From Streptococcus suis (GTDB taxonomy: Bacteria; Bacillota; Bacilli; Lactobacillales; Streptococcaceae), in assembly GCF_024509555.1 (NCBI RefSeq), contig NZ_JAMWEL010000009.1, positions 1-64,000 of the forward strand: 64,000 bases of DNA, given 5' to 3'. The position numbers and the translations under genes are program-made. This document shows, piece by piece, positions 26,424 to 35,470 of this stretch. The notes below the pieces were generated by a model. The model saw nothing but the letters and a program-made list of their open reading frames with translations, was not told where the DNA came from and did no database searches. Numbering within the stretch: the first letter of the stretch is position 1; the number at the start of each line of letters is the position of its first letter.

Positions 26424-28916
26424 ATGAACGAAGTTTATTTTACCGGGACTATTGACCGGATTATTTTTGAAAATCCTAGCAATTTTTATAAAATCCTGCT
26501 CCTTGAGATTGAGGAAACAGACGCAGACTATGAAGACTACGAAATCATTATAACAGGCACTATTGCGGATGTCATCGAAGGGGAAGACTATCGATTTTAT
26601 GGCAATTTAGTCACCCATCCCAAATACGGTCAGCAACTGCAAATCACACGCTATGAACGGAGCAAACCAACCTCCACAGGGCTAGTCAAGTATTTTTCCA
26701 GCAACCATTTCAAAGGAATTGGTCGTAAGACAGCCGAGAAAATTGTGGAGCTATATGGCGATGATACTATTGAAAAGATTTTGGCCGAGCCTGAAAAACT
26801 GACCCAAATTTCTGGACTATCCAGCAAAAATAGGCAGGCCTTTATCGAAAAACTCCGCCTCAATTATGGAACGGAGCTGATACTGGCCAAACTAGCTGAA
26901 TACGGCATTCCAAACAAGTTGGCCTTTCAAATCCAAGACCAGTACAAGGAAAAAACGCTTCAAATTATTGAGGAAAATCCCTATCAGCTAGTCGAAGATG
27001 TACAGGGACTTGGATTTACTATTGCCGATAGAATCGCAGAAAATTTGGGCATTGCCAGTGACTCTCCCCAACGTTTCCGAGCTGGTATGCTCTTTAGCCT
27101 CATTCATCGCTCTATGGAAAAAGGCGATACCTATGTCGAAGCTAGAGATTTATTAGAGGCTACCCTCGAACTGCTTGAAAAATCCCGCCATACCGAGCTA
27201 GACCCCGCTGCTGTTGCTCAAGAATTGACCGGTCTGATAGAAGATGGCAAGGTACAGCAAGAAGGCACCAAGATTTTCGACAACAGCCTCTACTTTGCCG
27301 AGCAAGGAATTCATACAAACCTAACTCGCCTGATGGGAAAAAATGGCTTTAAACCCTTCCCACGCGCAGACGTTGAGACTGCTATAGCTGAGCTGGAAAC
27401 TATGTCTTCCCTGACCTACGATGACATTCAAAAAGAGGCCATCGTCCAAGCCATTACCAATCCGCTTTTCATTCTGACAGGCGGACCAGGGACTGGAAAA
27501 ACAACCGTCATCAACGGAATTATCGCAGTCTATGCCATCTTGCATAAGATTGACCTAACTCGCAATCGAGAAGAATGCCCAGTCCTACTCGCAGCTCCAA
27601 CTGGACGAGCAGCCAGACGAATGAACGAATTGACAGGTCTACCTTCCGCCACCATCCACCGCCATCTGGGGCTTGTCGAAGGACAGGAAGAATCCTATCG
27701 AGATGATTACCTCGAAGCTGACTTCATCATCGTAGACGAATTTTCTATGGTCGATACTTGGTTGGCAAATCAACTCTTCCAAAACATCTCCTCCCAAACC
27801 CAAGTTCTGATTGTCGGCGATGCAGAGCAATTGCCTTCTGTCAGTCCCGGCCAAGTCCTAGCTGACCTCTTAAAGATTGACAAGCTACCCAGCATCACTC
27901 TGGAACGTATCTATCGCCAATCAGACGATTCGACCATTGTTACACTTGCCAGCCAGATTCGTCAAGGAGCCCTGCCTAGCGATTTCCGTGAGAAAAAGGC
28001 TGACCGCTCCTATTTTGAAGCTCAAAACGAACAAATTCCAGCCCTGATTGAGCGCATTGTCGGCGCAGCCATCAAGTCGGGCATTCCTGCAAACGAAGTA
28101 CAAATCCTCGCTCCCATGTACCGGGGTGCTGCAGGTATTGACCAACTCAACACCATGACCCAGGCCCTGCTCAATCCACTGGAAGAGGGAGAGTTAGAAT
28201 TCCTCCATAACGAGCAAGCCTTCCGCCAAGGCGACCGGGTCATTCATCTAGTCAACGACGCCGAAGCCAATGTCTTCAATGGCGACTTGGGCTACATCAC
28301 CGACCTCCTACCGGCCAAGTACACCGACTCCAAGCAGGATGAAATCTCCATCAACTTCGACGGTAGCGAGGTCACCTATCCACGCAATGAATGGTACAAG
28401 ATTACCCTGGCCTATGCCATGTCCATCCACAAGTCCCAAGGCAGCGAGTTCCAGGTCGTTATCCTTCCTATCACCCGCACCAGCCACCGCATGCTCCAGC
28501 GCAATCTGGTCTACACCGCCATCACCCGCTCCAAGAGCAAGCTCATCCTCCTGGGCGAAATCTCCGCCTTTGACTATGCCGTCAAAAACGCCGGTACCCT
28601 CCGAAAAACCTATCTGGTCCCACGTTTCCAAGGAGAAATGGCAGAGCAGGACAATAAGGAAGCTTTGACTGAAAAAGACAAAAACAAAACAACTGAAACC
28701 ACGCAAACCCAGCCACCTACACAGCCAGACAGAAAAGAACAGGTTAAAGTATTCAAAGAAAACAGCCAACAACTCTCCCTTCTTGATCAAGACCAACCAG
28801 AAAAAATAAGTCCCCAACCCACAGAATACATTTTGACTGTAGACAACCTACTAACCATCGACCCCATGATTGGCATCCAAGAGGCAGATATTGAGGAATT
28901 CTTCAAAATTATATAA
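26424..28916 (+). CDS. recD2: RecD2-type DNA helicase (SF1)
   Basis: This 830-residue helicase has an N-terminal OB-like region (1-90), helix-hairpin-helix repeats (about 95-200) and the SF1B core with Walker A TGGPGTGKTT (about 353-362), Walker B IIVDEFSMVD and the C-terminal motif YAMSIHKSQGSEF. It is the RecBC-independent RecD2, involved in repair and fork processing. The last 100 or so residues are a low-complexity Gln/Lys/Thr-rich tail. The codons near 28000-28600 look richer in C than neighbouring genes by eye. Confidence 0.93.
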   Translation: MNEVYFTGTIDRIIFENPSNFYKILLLEIEETDADYEDYEIIITGTIADVIEGEDYRFYGNLVTHPKYGQQLQITRYERSKPTSTGLVKYFSSNHFKGIGRKTAEKIVELYGDDTIEKILAEPEKLTQISGLSSKNRQAFIEKLRLNYGTELILAKLAEYGIPNKLAFQIQDQYKEKTLQIIEENPYQLVEDVQGLGFTIADRIAENLGIASDSPQRFRAGMLFSLIHRSMEKGDTYVEARDLLEATLELLEKSRHTELDPAAVAQELTGLIEDGKVQQEGTKIFDNSLYFAEQGIHTNLTRLMGKNGFKPFPRADVETAIAELETMSSLTYDDIQKEAIVQAITNPLFILTGGPGTGKTTVINGIIAVYAILHKIDLTRNREECPVLLAAPTGRAARRMNELTGLPSATIHRHLGLVEGQEESYRDDYLEADFIIVDEFSMVDTWLANQLFQNISSQTQVLIVGDAEQLPSVSPGQVLADLLKIDKLPSITLERIYRQSDDSTIVTLASQIRQGALPSDFREKKADRSYFEAQNEQIPALIERIVGAAIKSGIPANEVQILAPMYRGAAGIDQLNTMTQALLNPLEEGELEFLHNEQAFRQGDRVIHLVNDAEANVFNGDLGYITDLLPAKYTDSKQDEISINFDGSEVTYPRNEWYKITLAYAMSIHKSQGSEFQVVILPITRTSHRMLQRNLVYTAITRSKSKLILLGEISAFDYAVKNAGTLRKTYLVPRFQGEMAEQDNKEALTEKDKNKTTETTQTQPPTQPDRKEQVKVFKENSQQLSLLDQDQPEKISPQPTEYILTVDNLLTIDPMIGIQEADIEEFFKII

Positions 28917-28929
28917 CAAAATTATTTCT

Positions 28930-28995
28930 TTTGTTACAAAACCGTTACAAATATTACAAATTCGTATTGACAATACATTCATTTCCTGCTATACT
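28930..28995 (+). promoter_or_regulatory. Lipoprotein promoter with upstream direct repeats
   Basis: TTGACA (28967-28972), 17-bp spacer, TATACT (28990-28995). Immediately upstream GTTACAAA/GTTACAAA/ATTACAAA recur about every 10-11 bp (28933-28960), the phasing of an OmpR-type response-regulator site. TGTTAC-N5-CGTTAC is one base off the VicR/WalR pattern. Confidence 0.65.
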
Positions 28996-29020
28996 TTATC
29001 TATATTGGGAGGTAATGAAA

Positions 29021-29713
29021 ATGAAAAATTCTGCTTTGAAAACTGTAATCCTATTAGCAACAAGCTGCCTATTGGTTGCTTGCACATCAAAAAAACAAGA
29101 AATTCAGACAAACACTTCTACAAGTCAATCAAGTACTACACAAACCAGCACTAGCTCAACTACCGTTTCTAGTTCAACCGAAACTACAGCATCAAGTAGC
29201 ATTTCAACAGAAACAACGCAACAGAGCCAAGAAAACCAAGGCACTCATGAAAGAGAAAATATTGTCAGTAGCACCACAACCCATAGCCAACTGCTCACCC
29301 TTCCAGCAACAAGCATCCCTAATGAATTAGTTGGAAAATGGCAAGGAAGTAGCCAACAAGCTCGTCACATTGATATGGAAGTCTCTGCAGATGGAACGAT
29401 AACTGTTACAAATGATTTCCGTCAAAGCGAGGATGAAAGTGCAAGCGAGTTTGTTCAGACTTTTACGGCTAAAATTTCTGACCTTGTCGAGTATAAACCC
29501 AACCATTTCATCATACGAAATGCTGAAAATCAAGTTTCAGCACTTCTTCCTGGCATGACTGGACTCGGTGGGCGAATCACACCTGGATTTATTTTGGAAA
29601 ATGAACAATACAAGGTTATCGCCTGGGTAAATCCTATAGATGCCTCCGTTGAAGCTACCTATGATCTAATAACAGAACCTCAGATATTTGTCACCTTAGA
29701 CAAGGTTGGATAA
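29021..29713 (+). CDS. Putative lipoprotein with a Ser/Thr-rich linker
   Basis: This protein of 230 residues has a lipoprotein signal (MKNSALKTVILLATSCLLVAC) with Cys at residue 21 for lipidation. A Ser/Thr/Gln-rich spacer of about 60 residues follows, then a globular domain (about 100-230) beginning IPNELVGKWQGSSQQ, of the kind seen in streptococcal lipoproteins of unknown role. GGGAGG lies 8 nt before the chosen ATG; an ATG two codons earlier is too close to it. Confidence 0.8.
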   Translation: MKNSALKTVILLATSCLLVACTSKKQEIQTNTSTSQSSTTQTSTSSTTVSSSTETTASSSISTETTQQSQENQGTHERENIVSSTTTHSQLLTLPATSIPNELVGKWQGSSQQARHIDMEVSADGTITVTNDFRQSEDESASEFVQTFTAKISDLVEYKPNHFIIRNAENQVSALLPGMTGLGGRITPGFILENEQYKVIAWVNPIDASVEATYDLITEPQIFVTLDKVG

Positions 29714-29802
29714 AATAGTCAGGGTAGTTACTGTTTTAACCCGAACAAAAGGAGCTAATCCAGTCAACTGTCTCAGTCTGAGCCTAGAAATGAAAAAGTA
29801 GA

Positions 29803-29832
29803 GTTGAGGTTGGATTTGAATCCAACCTCAAC
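29803..29832 (+). terminator. Long perfect hairpin downstream of the lipoprotein gene
   Basis: GTTGAGGTTGGATT and AATCCAACCTCAAC form a 14-bp perfect stem with a 2-nt loop. No T-run follows, so it may be a repeat or processing structure rather than a strong terminator. Confidence 0.45.
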
Positions 29833-29865
29833 CTATAACTGTTAAAACAAACGGTGGCTCGTAGT

Positions 29866-29973
29866 TTATTTACCAAAAGAAATAGCCCCACTTGCAAAGT
29901 ATGGACGGCTATTTCTTTTTTTACGTTCTTTTTCTTTGAAGATTTCAAAGCATAAGCCAATCGAAGCGACTGT
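29866..29973 (-). pseudogene. Remnant of a holin-like/Fst-like type I toxin gene
   Basis: The minus strand reads TVASIGLCFEIFKEKERKK and then runs to a stop at 29866. This resembles the C-terminal end of small streptococcal holin-like toxins and the copy at 58656-58763 (SLCYKIFKEN). No start or full membrane segment remains, and an in-frame TAG precedes it. Downstream hairpin sequence (GGCTATTTCTTT palindrome) and ACTACGAGCCACCGT match the layout of the other copy. Confidence 0.4.
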
Positions 29974-30478
29974 CTATGATACGAGTCACATTCGATTCAT
30001 TTCTAAACTCCAAATCTTAATAAGCAAAACACAGCCTAAAAAGTCGAAAAAAATAAAAACAGGACAACAAAAAAAGAAGCTGAAATCAGGTTCTACAGAA
30101 CGTAGACAAACTCCTAAAAATATAAAAAATTGAAGAAGTTTGCGAAAGATAGCAAGTTGTTAAACTCTTAGAAACATTGATATTTCGGCGTTTCTGAGAA
30201 TTTTTTATTTTCAACATAAAGAAAAGAGATTGAAGATAATTGTCCAAAATGGACTTTTTCTTCAATCTGAAGAACCTAAAACCAGGTTCTATCTGAATTG
30301 AACTTCGGCTAGAAACTATGCGAAATAGATAATTTTTTTGACAAGTAAACTTGTTACAAAAATTTCCTAATTTCGCTGTACTTCTCACACCTCCGTATCT
30401 TGAGCAGTCTAACACAGCCTAAAAACTCGGAAAAAAGAAAAACAAAAAAGCCTGATAAACAGGCTCTTTCTGAATTGT

Positions 30479-30539
30479 TGACACGAACTACGTTCGCTTC
30501 ATCTCCAACCTCCAACAGTCTATCCCCAGACTGTTGGAG
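30479..30539 (-). repeat. BOX-B-like module
   Basis: CGAAC TAC GTTCG (30484-30496), the linker CATCTCCAACC and CTCCAACAGTCT/AGACTGTTGGAG (30510-30539, perfect 12-bp arms). Same design as modules at 13331, 58424 and 60720. Confidence 0.75.
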
Positions 30540-30564
30540 CGAGCTAAAATCCTAGCGAAGAAGA

Positions 30565-30602
30565 AAAACTGCCAATGTCCGAAGACATGGCAGTTTCCTA
30601 TT
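30565..30602 (-). terminator. Terminator of rpsO
   Basis: On the minus strand CTGCCATGTC TTCG GACATTGGCAG, with a UUCG tetraloop, is followed by TTTTTCTTC. Confidence 0.85.
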
Positions 30603-30636
30603 TTTCAGTCGTTTTTGACGGCTTTTGTATCCTATC

Positions 30637-30906
30637 TTAACGACGGAGTCCGAGTGAGTGAATCAATTCACGGTAACGGTTTACGTCTGTGCGGCGTAGG
30701 TATGCCAACAAGTTACGACGGCGACCGATTTTTTTCATCAAACCACGGTAAGTTGCGTGGTCTTTTTTGTGTTGTTTGATGTGGTCGTTAAGGTGGTTGA
30801 TTTCCCAAGTAAGTACTGCTACTTGAACTTCAACTGAACCTGTGTCGCCTTCATGACGAGCATACTGTGCCATGATTTCATTTTTTTTCTCTTTTGAGAT
30901 TGCCAT
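30637..30906 (-). CDS. rpsO: 30S ribosomal protein S15
   Basis: This 89-residue protein binds 16S rRNA early in small-subunit assembly. [16 protein letters not shown] and [13 protein letters not shown] are family signatures. The start [11 protein letters not shown] gives the canonical length. A promoter lies about 95 nt upstream; the leader between (30907-31000) contains GGTTGCAGG..CCAACCTG, which could fold into the kind of structure S15 uses for autoregulation (inference). Confidence 0.98.
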   Translation of the reverse strand: MAISKEKKNEIMAQYARHEGDTGSVEVQVAVLTWEINHLNDHIKQHKKDHATYRGLMKKIGRRRNLLAYLRRTDVNRYRELIHSLGLRR

Positions 30907-31000
30907 GATATGTTCTCCTTTGTTTTTGAGCCTAATCCGAGTGACAGGTTGGCGACCTGCAACCAAGAAAAAGCTAGATTTGTCCTTCTGGACCTCATTT

Positions 31001-31029
31001 ATTCTATCAAGGATTGTCTTTTTTGTCAA
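31001..31029 (-). promoter_or_regulatory. rpsO promoter
   Basis: On the minus strand TTGACA (31024-31029), 17-bp spacer, TAGAAT (31001-31006). Confidence 0.85.
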
Positions 31030-31067
31030 CTGATTTGAAAACTAGCTGAGTAGCTCTGCTATTTTCA

Positions 31068-31090
31068 AAAAAAGCCAGCTTTTGCTGACT
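31068..31090 (-). terminator. Terminator of the uracil permease gene
   Basis: On the minus strand AGTCAGC AAAA GCTGGCT, followed by TTTTTT. Confidence 0.8.
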
Positions 31091-31101
31091 TTCACTTTAT
31101 C

Positions 31102-32379
31102 TTATTCTGACTTTTCCGCCTTTGGCAAAATGAGGTTGAGAACGATGCCGACAATGGCTGAGAGGGCTGTTCCTGAGAGGGTGATGGCTCCGATGTTGAG
31201 TACTGCTCCACCAAGACCCAATACCAGCATTGAGCTTGCAATAATCAGGTTGCGGACTTGACCAAAATCAACACGGCTTTCAATCAAAACTTTCAAGCCG
31301 TTTGAAGCGATAACGCCGTAGAGCAAGATAGACATGCCTCCAAGAACAGCACTTGGAATAGTGGAGATAAGGGCTGTAAATTTACCTAGGAATGAGAAGG
31401 CAATGGCAATCAGGGCGGCGTTGCGGATAACGGATACTGATGCAATGCGGGTCATACCGATAACCCCTGTGTTCTCACCGTAGGTGGTGTTGGCCGGTCC
31501 GCCGATAAAGGCAGATACGGCAGTCGCCACACCGTCACCAATCAAGGTACGGCTGAGACCAGGATCCTTCAGGAACTGGCGGCCACAGATTTGGCTTAGA
31601 ACCGTGTGGTCTCCGATATGCTCTGCGATGGTCACCACTGCGATTGGCAAGATGGCAATCATTTCTGGACCGAAGTAGAAATTGTAGGATTTGAAAGTAC
31701 CTGTTTCAAATGGTAGGTAGAAACCTGGTAATTCAAACCAAGCTGCTTCCAAAACGGGTGTAAAGTCAACTAGCCCGAGGAAGATAGCAATCACATAACC
31801 ACCGATGATGGCAATCAAGAAAGGAACAATCTTGGCGAAGCCTTTCCCTTTGGTATTGACAAAAGCCGCAATCAAGAAGGTTGCGATCGCCACAACGACG
31901 TTTTTCCAGTCACCGTCTGCGACAAAGCCTGCCGAAGTCACAGCAGAGTTGGCAAGACCAAGTCCAATCACGATAATCATAGGACCGATGACAATCGGTG
32001 GCAAGAGGCTATCAATCCACTTAGTCCCGATTACTTTGACAAGTGCAGCGATTAAGACGTAAATCAAACCAACGAAGAGAATACCTGTCTGAGCAGCTGA
32101 CACATCGCCACCCATTTCTTTAATAGCAAGTGCCATAGCAGAAATGTAGGCAAAGGATGAACCCAAGTAAACCGGCACCTTAAACTGGGTCGCTACTTGA
32201 TAAATCAAGGTCCCGACACCTGATGCGAAGAGGGCAACCGAAACTGGCATACCGAGAATCAGCGGCACCAAAATCGTCGCACCAAACATAGCGAACACGT
32301 GCTGGAAACTCAACAAAATCCCTTGAAGCGGGGCTGGTTTCTCATGGACATCAAACAAAAGATTGGCTTTTGTACTCAT
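31102..32379 (-). CDS. pyrP: Uracil permease (NCS2 family)
   Basis: This 425-residue transporter has about 12-14 membrane segments. The N-terminal QHVFAMFGATILVPL, ALFASGVGTLIYQ and the later MIAILPIAVVTIAEHIGDH identify the uracil branch of nucleobase:cation symporters. The PyrR-type leader upstream supports pyrimidine control and hence uracil as substrate. The start at 32379 has GGGAGA upstream; an earlier start lies inside the leader. The symbol uraA is an equally common name. Confidence 0.92.
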   Translation of the reverse strand: MSTKANLLFDVHEKPAPLQGILLSFQHVFAMFGATILVPLILGMPVSVALFASGVGTLIYQVATQFKVPVYLGSSFAYISAMALAIKEMGGDVSAAQTGILFVGLIYVLIAALVKVIGTKWIDSLLPPIVIGPMIIVIGLGLANSAVTSAGFVADGDWKNVVVAIATFLIAAFVNTKGKGFAKIVPFLIAIIGGYVIAIFLGLVDFTPVLEAAWFELPGFYLPFETGTFKSYNFYFGPEMIAILPIAVVTIAEHIGDHTVLSQICGRQFLKDPGLSRTLIGDGVATAVSAFIGGPANTTYGENTGVIGMTRIASVSVIRNAALIAIAFSFLGKFTALISTIPSAVLGGMSILLYGVIASNGLKVLIESRVDFGQVRNLIIASSMLVLGLGGAVLNIGAITLSGTALSAIVGIVLNLILPKAEKSE

Positions 32380-32384
32380 AAATC

Positions 32385-32512
32385 TCCCATTCTGGGTACA
32401 CAAAAAGACCCAGACTTTCTAAATATACATAGTCATAGGCCCTTAATGAATGATCCTGTTGTCTTTCTCACCTCACGGGATGAGTTTAAAAACCTACGCT
32501 TTTGGTATTGTA
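32385..32512 (-). promoter_or_regulatory. PyrR-type attenuation leader of the uracil permease gene
   Basis: On the minus strand TTTAAACTCATCCCGTGAGG (about 32466-32490) and the following TGAGAAAGAC resemble the PyrR RNA-binding stem-loop, with its conserved purine-rich loop. AAAGTCTGGGTCTTTTT further downstream (about 32403-32420) is the candidate terminator. UMP-bound PyrR would favour termination (family knowledge). Confidence 0.7.
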
Positions 32513-32535
32513 ACACAAGCCCTTAATCTTGGCAA
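32507..32535 (-). promoter_or_regulatory. Promoter of the uracil permease leader
   Basis: On the minus strand TTGCCA (32530-32535), 17-bp spacer, TACAAT (32507-32512). Confidence 0.75.
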
Positions 32536-32587
32536 GGATTTTTCGAGACTTTTTTAGCATTGTTCGGGAAATGGCAGAGCAGTAAAC

Positions 32588-33103
32588 TTAGCTATCACCT
32601 GCATCTCTTATCCGTTTCTTAATCTTCTGACTAAACTCAATCATCCTCCGCTTTTCCTCCGGCCAGATTTTGGTCACACGGTCCACGGCAATAATAAACA
32701 CAATGACCACCGCATAGTCTTTGGCACTATCAATCACACCTAGGTTTTCCAAAATAGTCAAGAGCAAGTAAAAGCTAAACAAGATGGTCCGTTTGGGCAG
32801 GGCCATCAGGAATTCAACTCCAGCCTTATAGCCCAGATAAATCTGCCGATTGAGCCCCCTGGCGCGTTCCAACCGACGATTGAGAAAAGCACGAATACGG
32901 CTATAAAACCAGTCGGACGTAAAAAAGAGGGACTGAATGGCAATGGCGATTAGGGATAAATTGTTAGCGTGCTTCTCCGTCATACCAAATACTCTGGCAA
33001 TGATGTAGGTCCAATCCCCGTTATCAATCCATATCAAAATCGAAAAATAAACAACTGCACCTGCCACCACAATCAAGGGAAGAGCACGAAGGTATTTAAG
33101 CAT
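32588..33103 (-). CDS. Hypothetical membrane protein
   Basis: This protein of 171 residues has three or four hydrophobic segments (about 5-25, 45-62, 100-120 and 128-142) and basic loops (NRRLERARG, EEKRRMIEF). No family recognised. The ATG at 33103 has GGAG 9 nt upstream; an in-frame TTG two codons earlier is possible. It follows the NTF2-like gene on the same strand with an 81-nt gap. Confidence 0.6.
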   Translation of the reverse strand: MLKYLRALPLIVVAGAVVYFSILIWIDNGDWTYIIARVFGMTEKHANNLSLIAIAIQSLFFTSDWFYSRIRAFLNRRLERARGLNRQIYLGYKAGVEFLMALPKRTILFSFYLLLTILENLGVIDSAKDYAVVIVFIIAVDRVTKIWPEEKRRMIEFSQKIKKRIRDAGDS

Positions 33104-33184
33104 GAGCAACTACTCCACTATCTTTTTTTCTATTATCAACCAAGAAACCAAACAAGTCAAGAAAAAAGAAGGAGACATTCCCTC

Positions 33185-33946
33185 TTAAAACTTCCCTAGA
33201 TTCGTCAAGTCTTTCTTCCCTGGCATGACTTCCTTGTTATCCCAGTGTTCCACAATCTTGCCGTCTTTGAGGCGGTAGATGTCAAAGTGGGCGTAGTCCC
33301 GACCTGCAATCCAGACTTTCGAGTAAGCCACCACATAGTCGCCCTGTCCCATCACCTTGAAGACAAAGTCGTAGGTGACTTGATTCTCGACAAGATAGTC
33401 CTTATAGGCCGCACCGCCTTGGGCAATCTCTTGGTTGTGCTGAATCAGGTCTGCCGCCACATAGTCGTTAAACTTGTCGATTTCCCCATTTTGAAGGACA
33501 TCGACCAAGAAACGACGGACGATTTTCTTGTTGTCCTCAGTCTTGTCTAGGTCTGTCAACTCAAAGTCGGCATAAATCGGGTCTGTTTGGCCAATGGTTT
33601 TTGGATAGGCATCGATGACATCCCAATGCTCGACGATACGGCCGTTTTCATCAGAACGGAAAATGTCCGCCGTCACCCACTCAGCCTCACCGTCATTGAG
33701 TTTCTGGTGGACATGGACGAAGACAAAATTTCCGTCTTCAATGGCACGCACAATATTTATTTCCCGCTTGGGATTGCGTTTGAAAAAGTCCTCAAAGAAA
33801 GCCGCAAAGCCCTCTTTCTCATCCGGCACACCTGTACTATGCTGGGTGTAAGTAGCTCCCATATAGTTTTCATGGACTTCCTTGATTTCCCCGTCGCGAA
33901 TGCCACGGAGATAGAGATTTTTAGCATTTTCTAGTTGATTAGTCAT
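33185..33946 (-). CDS. Tandem NTF2/SnoaL-like protein
   Basis: This 253-residue protein consists of two repeated SnoaL-like alpha+beta units (about 1-120 and 130-253). Both contain the IVEHWD motif (GRIVEHWDVID and GKIVEHWDNKE). SnoaL-like folds bind or isomerise small molecules; the substrate is unknown. TAGGAG precedes the ATG. It is the last close-packed gene of the oxidoreductase-MarR-OpuC operon, 9 nt after the permease gene. Confidence 0.75.
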   Translation of the reverse strand: MTNQLENAKNLYLRGIRDGEIKEVHENYMGATYTQHSTGVPDEKEGFAAFFEDFFKRNPKREINIVRAIEDGNFVFVHVHQKLNDGEAEWVTADIFRSDENGRIVEHWDVIDAYPKTIGQTDPIYADFELTDLDKTEDNKKIVRRFLVDVLQNGEIDKFNDYVAADLIQHNQEIAQGGAAYKDYLVENQVTYDFVFKVMGQGDYVVAYSKVWIAGRDYAHFDIYRLKDGKIVEHWDNKEVMPGKKDLTNLGKF

Positions 33947-33955
33947 GATTTTCTC

Positions 33956-35470
33956 CTATTTCAGTAAATTTTCCTGTTCCAAGTATTCCCTCGCCACTTG
34001 CTCTGCCGACTTGCCTTCCACATCGACCGCATAGTTCATCTTGGTCATTTCCTTGGTCGATATTTTGCCCGCCAAAGCCCCCAAGACTTGCTCCAACTTG
34101 GGATATTTGTCCAAGGTTTCTTTGGTCAATAGCGGAGCGGCCTGATAAGGTGGGAAAAGCTGTTTGTCGTCTTCCAGGATTTTCAGCTTGTAAGAAACAA
34201 TCTTGCTATCCGTTGAGTAGGCATCAACTAGCTGCACATCTCCATTTTTAATGGCTTCGTAGCGAAGGGCAGGCTCCATGGTTTTAACATTGAGGTTGAG
34301 CCCGTAAAGATTGGTCAGACCGACATTCCCGTCCTCACGGTCGTTAAACTCCAAGGAGAAGCCTGCAACAGCTGACTGCTGCACTTTTGCCAAATCCGAA
34401 ATCTTTTCAAGACCATGATCTTGAGCGTAGTCTTCCGTCACTGCCACAGCATAGGTATTTTGAAAATCCGTCGGTGCTAGGTAAACCAGGCCATCCTGTT
34501 CCAAAATCACTTCTTTTGCGTAGGTATAAACCTCCTCAGGATTGTTGGACAGGTCAGACGGTGGACTAATCAAAAGAGTGGTCGTAATGGTACCAGTGTA
34601 CTCAGGGTAAATATCAATCGAGCCTGACTTGAGGGCTTCATAGAGGAAGCTGGTCTTGCCAAAGTTTGGCTCCAGCTCCACCTCGATATCCGTCTGGTCT
34701 TCAATCAAGAGCTTGTACATATTGATGAGGATTTCAGGCTCTGCCCCTAGTTTCCCAGCGATGACCAGCTTTTTCGATGAAGACTGGTTGAGCGGAACAT
34801 AGCTAGCTCCGACTGCCAAAAGTGTCACCAAGAGAGCGGCTAGAATGGTGCGAGGCTTCTTGTCCTGCAAGAACTTGATGACCGAGCCAAAGAGGACAGC
34901 CAAGACTGCCGACGACACCGCTCCAATCAAAATCAGGGCCGAATCATTGCGGTCAATTCCCAAGAGGATAAAGGAGCCCAAACCACCTGCACCGACCAAG
35001 GCAGCAAGCGTTGCCGTTCCAATAATCATAATGGACGCCGTCCGAATACCAGACATGAGAATAGGCATAGCCAGAGCCAACTGAAACTTACGCAATTTTT
35101 CTAGCTTGGTCATTCCAAAGGCTGTCGCAGCCTCTTCCAGCGAGGGATCGATTTCTGAAAGTCCGGTCAACGTCCCCTGCAAAATGGGGAAAATAGCATA
35201 AATAACCAGAGCCACCACCGCAGGGAGCGTACCAATACCCATAAAGGGAATGAAAAGTCCCAGCAGTGCCAAGGACGGAATGGTCTGGAAAACGCCTGTC
35301 ACCTGCAAACTCCACTCGGTCAGCTTTTTCTTGTTAGACAAGACCAAGCCCAGTGGCACCGCAAGAGCAATAGCGATAATTAAGGCCAGAAGGGAAATCC
35401 GCAGGTGCTCGAAGAGGGCTGTCAGCCAGTCCGCCTTGCGTTCCAGAAAGGTTGTTATCAACTGATCCAT
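33956..35470 (-). CDS. OpuC-like ABC transporter: fused permease and substrate-binding protein
   Basis: This 504-residue fusion has an N-terminal permease (about 1-215; five or six helices and the EAA loop [16 protein letters not shown]) and a C-terminal extracellular binding domain (about 235-504; [19 protein letters not shown] and YPEYTGTI). It belongs to the glycine-betaine/choline/carnitine class of compatible-solute importers. It starts exactly at the stop of the ATPase gene (1-nt overlap). The ligand is not readable from the sequence. Confidence 0.9.
   Translation of the reverse strand: MDQLITTFLERKADWLTALFEHLRISLLALIIAIALAVPLGLVLSNKKKLTEWSLQVTGVFQTIPSLALLGLFIPFMGIGTLPAVVALVIYAIFPILQGTLTGLSEIDPSLEEAATAFGMTKLEKLRKFQLALAMPILMSGIRTASIMIIGTATLAALVGAGGLGSFILLGIDRNDSALILIGAVSSAVLAVLFGSVIKFLQDKKPRTILAALLVTLLAVGASYVPLNQSSSKKLVIAGKLGAEPEILINMYKLLIEDQTDIEVELEPNFGKTSFLYEALKSGSIDIYPEYTGTITTTLLISPPSDLSNNPEEVYTYAKEVILEQDGLVYLAPTDFQNTYAVAVTEDYAQDHGLEKISDLAKVQQSAVAGFSLEFNDREDGNVGLTNLYGLNLNVKTMEPALRYEAIKNGDVQLVDAYSTDSKIVSYKLKILEDDKQLFPPYQAAPLLTKETLDKYPKLEQVLGALAGKISTKEMTKMNYAVDVEGKSAEQVAREYLEQENLLK

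Larger units (their letters stand above)
29974..30636. other. Gene-poor region with repeats between the lipoprotein and rpsO
   Basis: No convincing gene. A direct repeat (ACACAGCCTAAAAA.TCG.AAAAAA) occurs at about 30030 and 30412, about 380 bp apart. A small bidirectional hairpin AGCCTG/CAGGCT lies at 30449-30465. A BOX-B-like module is at 30479-30539. Open frames here lack ribosome-binding sites and family likeness. Confidence 0.5.

Noticed and set aside
28308..28817. 169-residue open frame on the minus strand within recD2
   Set aside because: It is antisense to the conserved helicase core and has no start signal of its own.
30086..30415. 109-residue open frame on the minus strand
   Set aside because: Cys/Ser/Lys-rich sequence in an AT-rich repeat region without start signals or likeness to a family.
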